The translations under genes and the position numbers were made by a program. Of a stretch of 7,108 nucleotides of DNA, positions 1 to 5,549 are shown piece after piece. Positions within the stretch are counted from its first letter, which is position 1, and each line of letters opens with the position of its first letter. A model generated the notes under the pieces. That model was given only the letters and a program-made list of their open reading frames with translations. It was not told the origin of the DNA and ran no database searches. This DNA is from DASSFZ01 sp036514635 (GTDB lineage Bacteria > Chloroflexota > Anaerolineae > Fen-1058): contig DATBWU010000221.1 in assembly GCA_036514635.1 (NCBI GenBank), positions 1 to 7,108 on the forward strand. The letters run 5' to 3'.

Positions 1-14
1 GAGGAGGTTCCATA

Positions 15-1304
15 ATGCCAGGAGAAGGAACCGGCACACCAGCCGCCAGCGGATCGACCGCAACGCTCGCCAGCCTAAGAGATCGGGTGCGCGTCATGGT
101 CGAGGCCGTAGCCGGAGCGCCTGACCCACTGGTCGTCACGGCGGCGAATACGGATATCGACCTCTTGCGAACACGCCTGGCTAACACGCTCAAAGACGCC
201 AGCGCCGAAATTTGGGAGGAGTCCGATCTTACCGAGGCGCTACGCAAGGCGCTGGAGCAATACAGCAGGGTCAGCCCCAATTCCGCAATCGGGACAAAGC
301 AGATCGAAGTCGCATCCAGAGAAATCGACATCTCAGATCTAGCCAACGTCAGCCGCGTCGAAAGGGTCTGGTGGAACTACGACGAAAGCGATCCGGGCTA
401 CGCGCCCAACTGGAAGCAGTTTCAGGTATGGCCGGGCGCGATCCTGTTCATAGAAGACGAAGACATTCCACAGATCGGCGATGTCGTGCGTGTGTGGTAC
501 ACCAAGCCACACACGATCAGCGGACTCGACGAGGGCGACAACACCACCATTCCCAACGAGGACATCGGCTACATCGTCACTGGCGCAGCAGGTTTCGCGC
601 TGTTGAGCAGAGCGGTAGCACTCGTCGAGGAAGCCACGCTCGACAGCAAGACCAACGAGAACCTGAGAAAACTTGCAGAAGAACACCTTGCCAACTTCCG
701 CGCCGGGGTCAACAAGCAGCAACCGGCATGGCAACGCAATGCTTTTGCCTACTCACAAGACGACATTCACGAAGCCCTGCGCTGGGCCTTGCACCGCTAT
801 AGCCTGGTCGAGCCGGATGTTACTATCGCCACGCTCACGCTCGAAGCAGACGGGCGAGAAATCGACATATCCAGCCTCGACGACATGCTCAAGACCAGAA
901 AGGTGTGGTTGCCCTACGAGGCCGACGAGCCAGCCCGCTGGCGCTCGTTCGAGCAATGGCCGGGCGACGTCCTCTACATCAGCGACGGATACGAGCCAAA
1001 CAGCGGCGACGTGGCGCGCATCTGGTACACGCGCCTGCACGCACTCAGCGGACTCGATAGCGCCACCGTCACCACCATCGCGCCTGACGTTGAAACGCTG
1101 ATCGTCATCGGCGCAGCCGGACTCGTCGCACAAATGCGCGCACAGGAAAGGAACGTAGAAACGTTCGTCCCGTCGAAGTTGCGGGAGTGGGCAGAGGCCA
1201 GGCTAGCGGAGTTCGAAGACAGCCTGAAGCGCATCCGCAACAAACCGGCAGGCGGATTCGTCGCATGGCAACCCGCCCGCCGCCGCCGCGTGCCGCGTTC
1301 TTGA
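15..1304 (+). CDS. Virion neck/head-tail adaptor-like protein with duplicated domain
   Basis: Predicted 429-residue protein, probably a phage structural protein at the head-tail junction. Its main feature is an internal duplication. Residues about 71-230 and 250-408 align along their whole length: EALRKALEQYSRV (from 75) with EALRWALHRYSLV (from 253), REIDISDL (102-109) with REIDISSL (281-288), WPGAILFI (139-146) with WPGDVLYI (315-322), and GDVVRVWYTKPHTISGLD (155-172) with GDVARIWYTRLHALSGLD (331-348). Each unit ends in a GAAG-containing helical segment. An N-terminal helix followed by a beta-rich centre and a long C-terminal helix resembles siphophage neck/adaptor proteins, but that family link comes from pattern memory. 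Residues 1-65 are a separate Gly/Ala/Thr-rich leader. The ATG lies 8 bases after GAGGAGG at the window edge. The Arg-rich tail ends just before a heptamer repeat. The coding status is firm; the function is tentative. Confidence 0.8.
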   Translation: MPGEGTGTPAASGSTATLASLRDRVRVMVEAVAGAPDPLVVTAANTDIDLLRTRLANTLKDASAEIWEESDLTEALRKALEQYSRVSPNSAIGTKQIEVASREIDISDLANVSRVERVWWNYDESDPGYAPNWKQFQVWPGAILFIEDEDIPQIGDVVRVWYTKPHTISGLDEGDNTTIPNEDIGYIVTGAAGFALLSRAVALVEEATLDSKTNENLRKLAEEHLANFRAGVNKQQPAWQRNAFAYSQDDIHEALRWALHRYSLVEPDVTIATLTLEADGREIDISSLDDMLKTRKVWLPYEADEPARWRSFEQWPGDVLYISDGYEPNSGDVARIWYTRLHALSGLDSATVTTIAPDVETLIVIGAAGLVAQMRAQERNVETFVPSKLREWAEARLAEFEDSLKRIRNKPAGGFVAWQPARRRRVPRS

Positions 1305-1345
1305 TTTCTGCATTCTACATTCTGCATTCACTATTCATCCCTCCC
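1305..1345 (+). repeat. Heptameric tandem repeat spacer
   Basis: The whole gap between the stop at 1302-1304 and the ATG at 1346 consists of 7-base units of the form ATTCNNN. Units start at 1305 (a TTT variant), 1312 (ATTCTAC), 1319 (ATTCTGC), 1326 (ATTCACT) and 1333 (ATTCATC), followed by CCTCCC. Short tandem heptamers of this kind are documented as intergenic spacers in cyanobacteria (STRR sequences); similar arrays occur in other phyla. No Shine-Dalgarno sequence fits in the array. Confidence 0.75.
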
Positions 1346-2563
1346 ATGCGCACCATCGACGCCGCGCTCCTCGCCGAGCAGAAGAAGACCAATTACACGC
1401 CGGCCAAGAGCGTCAGCATTGGCGGCGTGGATCTGTCCTCCCGCTTCATCGGCTACGACTACCGCGAAGACATCGGCAGTCCAAAACCAACCGTGCTCGT
1501 GTTAGACAATAGCGACCTGTTCTTTCACGACGCATTCTGCGCCGACGGCGAATCGATCCCCAACAACACTTACCTCGGTGAAATAGTCGATCTGCGCCGG
1601 GGCGCGCGCATCGACGGAATGAACCACCTGGAGAAACTACCGCGTCTGTGGGTCGAGGGCTACCGCTTCACCCACAAAAAGAGCCAAAGCCTTTTTCTCG
1701 TGGACTGCATCGACTGGCGCGGCAGGCTCGACCGCATCCGTCCAGAAACCGAAGTCATTTGGAGCAACACGCTCGCGCAGACGATTGTCGAATACTTGCT
1801 GGACCTGGCCGGGCTGACGCTCGACGCAACACTCGAAGCGGTCAGCGTCAACTTCACCTTCCCGGTCGGCGAGTCGGCGCACACCGCGCTCAGCCGGCTC
1901 CTCAATTCACTGCCGGACTTTCTCTTTGCGGGTTTAGATGGCGTGATCAAATCATTCGACATCGTGTCGTTCAGCGAACCTGACGAGTACAGATTTGGCT
2001 GGAACAGCGATCACCCCGTGCGACCCGCCACAGAATTCGGGTTCAGCCTCCAGCAGCACAACCTATACCATGTCATTGGGGCCGGAGGCATCTCGAATGT
2101 AGACGGGACGGGCGCGCAAATCTCGCTCGCGGGCTATCGACGAAAGACCATCACCGACAGCGCGCTAAGAACGATAGACGACATTGGCGTTCGCATCGAG
2201 ACCGAGTTATCTTCTCAAAGCTTCAACAGCAAGCCGGCCACTATCTACTGCCTCCCCTCTCACGGGCTGGAGTTGATGAGTTTTTGCCCGCTCATCATGC
2301 CCAACGCGGCCACGGACACCTATAGCGGCAATCTCGTCACCGGCTACCGCGAAACGAATCTGCCGGGAAAGTTCGAGCAGGTCATACAACTCAACCAGCT
2401 GCCGGAGAGAGGCGGCGGCGGGGCTGTTGTCAGCCTGCTCGACGGCCTCGACGCGCCGGGCGCAAGCGAAGGCCGCGCGCAAATCTTCGTCGACGCCGCC
2501 GACGGCAATTGCAAGATCAGATTCGGCGACGGCGATCTAGTGACGATTGCCGTGAACCCATGA
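1346..2563 (+). CDS. Tail hub / minor tail-like structural protein
   Basis: Predicted 405-residue protein, probably a virion tail component. The segment at about 145-206 (helix, then VNFTFPVGESAHTALSRLL, then a beta pair ending near DGVIKSF) resembles the module of VgrG/gp27-like tail hubs in which a short helix is followed by a strand pair. The C-terminal stretch at 377-405, with AQIFVDAADG and RFGDGDLVTI, resembles a short segment that recurs at the ends of many phage tail and fibre proteins. Gly-rich residues 356-359 separate this segment from the body, so it looks like an appended module. An upstream in-frame start at 1187 would overlap the preceding gene by 118 bases and translate the heptamer array into a hydrophobic run, so I prefer ATG 1346 although it has no Shine-Dalgarno sequence; translational coupling to the upstream gene could supply initiation. 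Tail assignment is tentative; coding is clear. Confidence 0.72.
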   Translation: MRTIDAALLAEQKKTNYTPAKSVSIGGVDLSSRFIGYDYREDIGSPKPTVLVLDNSDLFFHDAFCADGESIPNNTYLGEIVDLRRGARIDGMNHLEKLPRLWVEGYRFTHKKSQSLFLVDCIDWRGRLDRIRPETEVIWSNTLAQTIVEYLLDLAGLTLDATLEAVSVNFTFPVGESAHTALSRLLNSLPDFLFAGLDGVIKSFDIVSFSEPDEYRFGWNSDHPVRPATEFGFSLQQHNLYHVIGAGGISNVDGTGAQISLAGYRRKTITDSALRTIDDIGVRIETELSSQSFNSKPATIYCLPSHGLELMSFCPLIMPNAATDTYSGNLVTGYRETNLPGKFEQVIQLNQLPERGGGGAVVSLLDGLDAPGASEGRAQIFVDAADGNCKIRFGDGDLVTIAVNP

Positions 2564-2568
2564 AGCTG

Positions 2569-2577
2569 TGCTACACT
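2569..2577 (+). promoter_or_regulatory. Candidate extended -10 promoter, leaderless
   Basis: TGCTACACT fits an extended -10 element (TGN plus TACACT). It lies just after the preceding stop codon and 6 bases before the lipoprotein ATG, so transcription would start at or very near the start codon. A weak -35-like TTGCCG sits at 2547-2552 with a long 19-base spacer. There is no Shine-Dalgarno sequence before this ATG, which fits leaderless translation. It is a single motif match, so confidence is limited. Confidence 0.35.
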
Positions 2578-2583
2578 ATTCGC

Positions 2584-3027
2584 ATGGCAAACAAACTGCC
2601 CGTCCTTACGCTCATGCTCTTGCTACTCACTGCATGCATCCCGCAGAACCCAACCCAAACACCAAGACCCGCGACCACCCTCGTACCGCCAGGCGGCTCG
2701 GTGAGAATCGAAGCAACCGGAGCAGGCCCAACCGAAGAAACGCCGCTCGGATTGCTGAAAATCAGCATCACCAACCAAGCCGGGAAAGCCATCGCTGCCA
2801 GTCTCACCGTCAGCCAAGGACGCCAAGCCGGCGAGCAAGTCATCCAGGAGTTGCACGACGTGAGCATCGCAGAAATTGTCGTACCGGCAAACGCAGCAGG
2901 GACGATCTGGATAACCGTCAAGGCGGCAGGCTACGAGACCTTCGAGGCCGGCGTCAAGCCCAACCGCTTCCACTCGTTCACGCTGGACATGCCGATTGAG
3001 CTGAGGCCGGCCGACGTACAGGGTTGA
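2584..3027 (+). CDS. Small lipoprotein with beta-sandwich-like domain
   Basis: Predicted 147-residue secreted lipoprotein. Residues 1-18 form a type II signal peptide: Lys4, a hydrophobic stretch LMLLLL, and the lipobox LTAC with Cys18 as the lipidated residue. After cleavage a Pro/Thr/Gln-rich linker (19-37) would tether the domain to the membrane. Residues about 40-140 alternate beta strands: LLKISITNQAGKAIAASLTV, IAEIVVPANAAGTIWITVKA, then AGYETFEAG and HSFTLDMPIEL. The pattern of ITNQAGKAI plus AGYE suggests an Ig-like or carboxypeptidase-regulatory-like sandwich, seen in other surface proteins. It starts 20 bases after the tail-like gene ends. A lipoprotein beside virion genes may be a host-surface change factor such as superinfection exclusion; this is inference from position only. 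The ATG at 2584 is preferred over an upstream start at 2509 because it places the signal peptide at the N terminus. Confidence 0.8.
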   Translation: MANKLPVLTLMLLLLTACIPQNPTQTPRPATTLVPPGGSVRIEATGAGPTEETPLGLLKISITNQAGKAIAASLTVSQGRQAGEQVIQELHDVSIAEIVVPANAAGTIWITVKAAGYETFEAGVKPNRFHSFTLDMPIELRPADVQG

Positions 3028-3371
3028 CAACAGAAGTTCCTCTTCTCCCCTTCCACTGCCGCGCGCTTTCTCATTATGCTGCCGCCGATCCCCCGCGCAG
3101 TCGCCGGGACAAAGATCGCCCGCAAGGAAGGCGGCTAGCCAGGGCGCGCGGGCGGCGACACAAAACGCCGACGCAACCCCGCAAACGACAAAAGCGCGGG
3201 CTTGCTCAATTCCGCGTGCCCTGCGCGTCGCCGCCCACATTGTAGGGCTTGGTGCGCGGGGGCCTGCGGCGGCCTACGCCCCACCGTTCGTTCCGCACCC
3301 AAAGGTCGATCTCAAGACCCGCCTTCGGCATAAAACGGCGGCGGGGCCGCCAAACTCAAAGGAGGCACATC
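3028..3371 (+). other. Gene-free stretch before DUF4326 gene
   Basis: I find no convincing gene on either strand; the open frames here are Arg/Pro-rich and lack ribosome binding sites. The stretch holds one copy of a 16-bp direct repeat (3223-3238) and a GC hairpin (GGCGGC, loop GGG, GCCGCC, 3337-3351) seven bases upstream of the AAAGGAGG that serves the next gene. A promoter for that gene should lie here, but I see no clear -35/-10 pair. Confidence 0.6.
3223..3238 (+). repeat. 16-bp direct repeat, left copy
   Basis: GCGCGTCGCCGCCCAC is repeated exactly at 3803-3818. The two copies enclose the DUF4326 gene and its terminator, a block of about 580 bases. The match does not extend beyond 16 bases on either side. 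Confidence 0.75.
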
Positions 3372-3707
3372 ATGTGTAAGGTTTGTGTGGTAAATGTGCG
3401 TGACATACAGGCAGGGGATAAGGGCGTGGTGTACGTGGGCCGGGCTTGTGCGGGTTGGCGGGCGTCAGTCTTGGGCAATCCGTTCAAATTGGGGGTGGAC
3501 GGCAGTCGTGAGGTGGTCATTCAAAAGTACAAAGCGTGGTTGTGGGCACAGTACAAAAAGGGTGGTGAAGTCCGGCGTGAGGTGCTTCGGTTGGTGGAGG
3601 CGGCAAAATCGGGGCAGGGCGTGGTCTTGGGGTGTTGGTGTAAACCGTTGGCTTGTCACGGGGACGTGGTTAAAGCATTGGTGTTGTGGTTGGTGTGTTC
3701 GGGGTGA
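3372..3707 (+). CDS. DUF4326 family protein
   Basis: Predicted 111-residue cytosolic protein with the hallmarks of DUF4326, a family of unknown function common in phages and mobile elements: VVNVR (6-10), YVGR (21-24), GNPFK (35-39), a GVDGSRE turn (41-47), and the C-terminal signature LGCWCKPLACHGDVV (86-100) with Cys88, Cys90, Cys95 and His96. These Cys/His residues could bind metal. The length matches the family. The ATG lies 6 bases after a strong AAAGGAGG (3358-3365), which rules out the longer frame starting at 3249. Base use differs sharply from neighbouring genes: in 3541-3600 I count 27 G and 8 C, with many GTG and TTG codons. It is monocistronic, ends in its own terminator and lies between direct repeats, so it looks like separately acquired cargo. 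Family assignment is confident; role is unknown. Confidence 0.92.
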   Translation: MCKVCVVNVRDIQAGDKGVVYVGRACAGWRASVLGNPFKLGVDGSREVVIQKYKAWLWAQYKKGGEVRREVLRLVEAAKSGQGVVLGCWCKPLACHGDVVKALVLWLVCSG

Positions 3708-3730
3708 GGCTTTCGCCTCACCCTTTTTTT
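3702..3730 (+). terminator. Rho-independent terminator of the DUF4326 gene
   Basis: A perfect 9-bp stem, GGGTGAGGC (3702-3710) with GCCTCACCC (3715-3723), loop TTTC, is followed at once by seven T (3724-3730). The stop codon TGA (3705-3707) lies inside the 5' arm of the stem. Classic intrinsic terminator form. Confidence 0.95.
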
Positions 3731-3849
3731 GCGCGTTGATGCGACGGTCCCCGTCAGTTGGCGGAATCGGGGACCCATGCGCAACGTCGCCATCGCCACG
3801 AAGCGCGTCGCCGCCCACGAACTGAATTGTTTCCAGAAAAATAAGAACG
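3731..3849 (+). other. Gene-free leader with hairpin and A-rich patch
   Basis: No gene is visible. A hairpin pairs GGTCCCCG (3746-3753) with CGGGGACC (3768-3775); outside it CGTTG (3734-3738) can pair with CAACG (3782-3786) across an internal loop. The second direct-repeat copy follows at 3803-3818. An A/T-rich patch at 3820-3848 stands out from the GC-rich surroundings and is the most likely place for a promoter driving the structured region downstream, although I see no clear consensus hexamers. Confidence 0.5.
3803..3818 (+). repeat. 16-bp direct repeat, right copy
   Basis: Exact second copy of GCGCGTCGCCGCCCAC (first at 3223-3238). It lies downstream of the DUF4326 terminator and immediately before the A/T-rich patch. 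Confidence 0.75.
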
Positions 3850-4450
3850 ACACGAACAGAGCCGGAAAGCCAAACTGCTGACGGCTGTCGCTACCGTCCA
3901 CGCAGGAGCCAGTCCGCGCCGGTGGTTTGTCAGAACTGCCTCAAGGATGCCACAGCGCAGCCGGAAAGCAAGCCGGAAAAAGCGCCCGGCTCGCAGCGCG
4001 ACGGCAAAAACCCAGCGTAAAGCGCTGTGGGCCAAAGGTACAGGCCGGAAGTTCCCGGCCATATACCTTTGTCCGGTTTTTGCCGAAACGCTTGCGCCCT
4101 ACGGGTGCTTTCCGGCTTTCGTGCGCTGTGGCGAGAGCCGGGGCAGTTCTTTAACAAAGAAATACCGGCGCGACTAGATGGCCTAATGGCTGCAGGCGGT
4201 CAAACAACACTCCCGCCGGTCCCAGGCGGCCTACGAGTCAAACCGGGATTTCATCCCCCAACAGATTCTCTCACGCGCTTGGGGCGCTTGAAGGCAAAGC
4301 GAAAGAGCGCTTCTGAGAGAGGCGTTACTGCAACACAGGGTTGCGGCACGTCCAAACGGCATCGTAACGGCTCCGCGAAAACGCGCGGTCAGACTTGCTC
4401 CCGCGCCCAGCCAACACGCTCTGCCAGTGGTCGTAGTAGTCGTCCTCGTC
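3850..4450 (+). ncRNA. Candidate large structured noncoding RNA
   Basis: About 600 bases without a credible gene but full of RNA-like structure. The core at 3911-4175 folds into one long branched stem (entered separately). Upstream, AGCCG (3860-3864) can pair with CGGCT (3882-3886) and GACGG (3880-3884) with CCGTC (3894-3898) as alternatives. Downstream, helices include GGCGG/CCGCC (4195-4199 with 4213-4217), GGGAT/ATCCC (4245-4249 with 4253-4257), a 7-bp helix at 4267-4273 with 4314-4320, CGTTAC/GTAACG (4323-4328 with 4364-4369) enclosing GCAAC/GTTGC (4330-4334 with 4340-4344), and GCGCGG/CCGCGC (4383-4388 with 4401-4406). Both ends are uncertain; a weak 4-bp hairpin plus TTTTT at 4445-4467 might end it. 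The strand is inferred from the neighbours. Large phage RNAs such as GOLLD and ROOL have similar size and setting, but I cannot assign a class. A DNA palindrome with another role is the alternative. Confidence 0.55.
3911..4175 (+). repeat. Nested 265-base inverted repeat (branched stem)
   Basis: Arms pair in strict order from outside to centre: 3911-3914 with 4172-4175; 3916-3923 with 4164-4171; 3926-3930 with 4154-4158; 3932-3940 with 4142-4150; 3950-3959 with 4122-4131; 3960-3970 with 4106-4116; 3992-3998 with 4089-4096 (one bulge); 4002-4012 with 4075-4085; 4034-4040 with 4064-4070; 4043-4048 with 4055-4060, closing a six-base loop. Side hairpins sit at two junctions: AGCCGG/CCGGCT (3971-3976 with 3986-3991) opposite a CCC-TAC-GGG mini-hairpin (4097-4105), and CAGCG/CGCTG (4013-4017 with 4023-4027). 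Apart from the noted bulges, all listed helices are perfect Watson-Crick. By hand about 92 pairs cover roughly 70% of the bases. No target-site duplication flanks the ends, which argues against a simple MITE. Confidence 0.85.
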
Positions 4451-4482
4451 TTCCAATCCGAGTTTTTGAGAAAGGAGATTCC

Positions 4483-4569
4483 ATGTACAAGTCACCACGC
4501 GCTGTCGTCGCCGAACTTGAAGAGGCGAGAGACTACCTCGCCTATTGGGCTCTTCTCATCTACTCGTAA
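4483..4569 (+). CDS. 28-residue microprotein
   Basis: Short frame with a start codon 5 bases after a strong GAGAAAGGAG ribosome binding site (4468-4477). The peptide begins MYKSPRAVVAELEEARDYLA and ends in a hydrophobic aromatic stretch with Tyr and Trp; the middle would form an amphipathic helix. It is the first coding frame after the structured region and lies 20 bases upstream of the SWIM gene, so it may act as a leader peptide or a small phage effector. I recognise no family. Support rests on the ribosome binding site, spacing and position, because the frame is too short for statistical proof. Confidence 0.55.
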   Translation: MYKSPRAVVAELEEARDYLAYWALLIYS

Positions 4570-4589
4570 CCCGCACAAGGAGGTGCGAC

Positions 4590-4904
4590 ATGACTCCCGC
4601 AGATCTACCGAATCTGTGGGCCAACGCCAGGAAGCGTTACCCGCAGCACGCCGCGCGCATCGACCGCGCCCAGGCGATTCTCCACAACCACTTCGACGAT
4701 CCAGCCCGGCGTCTCATCATGGTGCTGGCCGGGCCGGACGGCCTGACACTCCGCGTGAAAAGCCAGGCCGGGCAGCACGGCTATCACGTCACGGCGCGGG
4801 GCTGCACCTGCCCCGACTGGCCGCGCTCGCACCGGTGCAAACACTACATCGCCGGCGCCGTCTTCTCGAAACTGCTCGGCTTCGTGCTGGGAGGTGCATC
4901 ATGA
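4590..4904 (+). CDS. SWIM zinc-finger protein
   Basis: Predicted 104-residue protein with a C-terminal SWIM zinc finger: Cys72-Thr-Cys74, eight residues, then Cys83-Lys-His85, matching CxCx(n)CxH. SWIM fingers bind DNA or proteins and occur in bacterial SWI/SNF ATPases, in Rad51-paralogue partners and in stand-alone phage proteins. The N-terminal half (about 1-40) is helical with many Arg and His residues; residues 42-70 look like beta strands that lead into the finger (LIMVLAGPDGLTLRVKS, YHVTARGCTC), the usual SWIM layout. A Shine-Dalgarno AAGGAGGTG (4578-4586) complements the 16S rRNA tail over nine bases and fixes the ATG at 4590. Its stop overlaps the next start (ATGA), so it is translationally coupled to the zinc-ribbon gene. 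No ATPase domain is attached, so it is probably an accessory or adaptor factor. Confidence 0.88.
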   Translation: MTPADLPNLWANARKRYPQHAARIDRAQAILHNHFDDPARRLIMVLAGPDGLTLRVKSQAGQHGYHVTARGCTCPDWPRSHRCKHYIAGAVFSKLLGFVLGGAS

Positions 4905-5167
4905 TCTGCTTACGCTGCGGCGAGACCGCCTGTGTCGAATCCCATGCCGAAGGCAACATCGTCGAGGTCGCCGCCTTCTGTGGCAACTGCGGCTGGTTCG
5001 ACGTTGATCGACAGCCGGTTCCCGATCCGGATCCCGCTTTCCAATCCGTCTTCCATGCAAAGGATTACGAGGCCGATCTGACGAGCGGGCATCTTGGCGA
5101 GCCGGAAGACTACTACTCCAGATGCAGCCATGGCTTCGCCCGGTCATGCCCGGAAGGGTGTAACTGA
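4901..5167 (+). CDS. Cys-rich zinc-ribbon protein
   Basis: Predicted 88-residue protein. Cys3-x-x-Cys6 and Cys27-x-x-Cys30 form a treble-clef or zinc-ribbon pair across a short beta hairpin. A Pro/Asp-rich linker (39-46) follows, and the C terminus carries another cluster, Cys75, His77, Cys83 and Cys87, which could hold a second metal. I recognise no named family. ATG 4901 overlaps the SWIM stop by four bases and has GGGAGGTG at 4889-4896; a longer upstream reading in this frame would run through the SWIM gene and the structured region and is rejected. Paired with the SWIM protein, it may work on nucleic acid, but this is context only. Confidence 0.78.
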   Translation: MICLRCGETACVESHAEGNIVEVAAFCGNCGWFDVDRQPVPDPDPAFQSVFHAKDYEADLTSGHLGEPEDYYSRCSHGFARSCPEGCN

Positions 5168-5168
5168 C

Positions 5169-5549
5169 ATGCGCACCCTAAAGGGCGTTTCAGAGCCAAG
5201 ACCGAAATGGACTCAGCCGCACACGCTCGAGCAGGCCAAAGAGTTCGGACGCTTCGAGCGGCTCGTCGCGCATCTGGTCAGCCTGGGGTGCGGCCGCAAA
5301 CGCGCGGAGCAGGCGATCACCACTACCCTGCTCCGCGATGATGTCCCGGCCAACACGCACGATCTCCTGCTGGCCTGGGCACAGTACGCGCTATCGCCGC
5401 ACGCCGCCAGTATCAACGCCAAGGGCTACTTCGTCGCGGCGCGCGTCGAGCAGGGACAGAAACCGCCCGACTTCGAGGCGCTGCTGGATGAGGTCAAGCA
5501 CGCGTCGTGGCTCCGGGCTGCAGGAGGCCGCTATGTCCCTGCTTCCTGA
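5169..5549 (+). CDS. Unrecognised helical protein, possible replication-associated
   Basis: Predicted 126-residue, mostly helical cytosolic protein. Residues 20-57 form two charged helices. Residues 64-76 (DLLLAWAQYALSP) are a third helix, leading to the motif INAKGYFVAARVEQGQKPP (82-100). This resembles the 'NPxGYxxxxLxxGxxPP' segment seen at the C-terminal side of some phage and plasmid replication or helix-turn-helix proteins. That resemblance is from memory and does not prove function. The ATG at 5169 follows the previous stop by one base with a GGAAGGG sequence upstream (5152-5158). The 3' end overlaps the RadC start by 17 bases, so the two are probably coupled. The only Cys is Cys41; no catalytic motif is visible. 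Confidence 0.75.
   Translation: MRTLKGVSEPRPKWTQPHTLEQAKEFGRFERLVAHLVSLGCGRKRAEQAITTTLLRDDVPANTHDLLLAWAQYALSPHAASINAKGYFVAARVEQGQKPPDFEALLDEVKHASWLRAAGGRYVPAS

Noticed and set aside
3024..3029. TTGACA as a -35 box for the DUF4326 gene
   Set aside because: No -10-like hexamer lies at a usable distance; the nearest candidate is over 40 bases away, and the hexamer overlaps the lipoprotein stop codon.
2623..3240. 205-codon frame on the minus strand
   Set aside because: Runs opposite a well-supported lipoprotein gene and has no start signal or recognisable domain; it reads as a GC-rich shadow.
3024..3245. TTG-initiated 73-codon frame after the lipoprotein
   Set aside because: Arg-rich composition with no motif and no ribosome binding site; its stop-start overlap alone is not enough evidence.
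3911..4175. MITE or simple transposon ends
   Set aside because: No target-site duplication flanks the outer repeat and the pairing continues through the centre with junction hairpins, unlike a terminal-inverted-repeat element.
4176..4260. Possible tRNA
   Set aside because: I could not find a T-arm with the GTTCGA-type loop or an acceptor stem; the GGGAT/ATCCC hairpin does not fit a tRNA frame.
3850..4450. CRISPR array, group I or II intron, RNase P RNA or tmRNA
   Set aside because: There are no regularly spaced repeats, and the conserved core sequences I know for these RNAs are not visible.
4027..4569. 180-codon frame across the structured region
   Set aside because: The frame crosses the 3' arm of the nested inverted repeat, lacks a ribosome binding site, and ends on the microprotein stop. 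Only its last 28 codons have start-site support.
4427..5167. 246-codon frame that includes the zinc-ribbon gene
   Set aside because: Upstream of 4901 it is in another frame through the SWIM gene and the structured region; only the part from ATG 4901 has a ribosome binding site.
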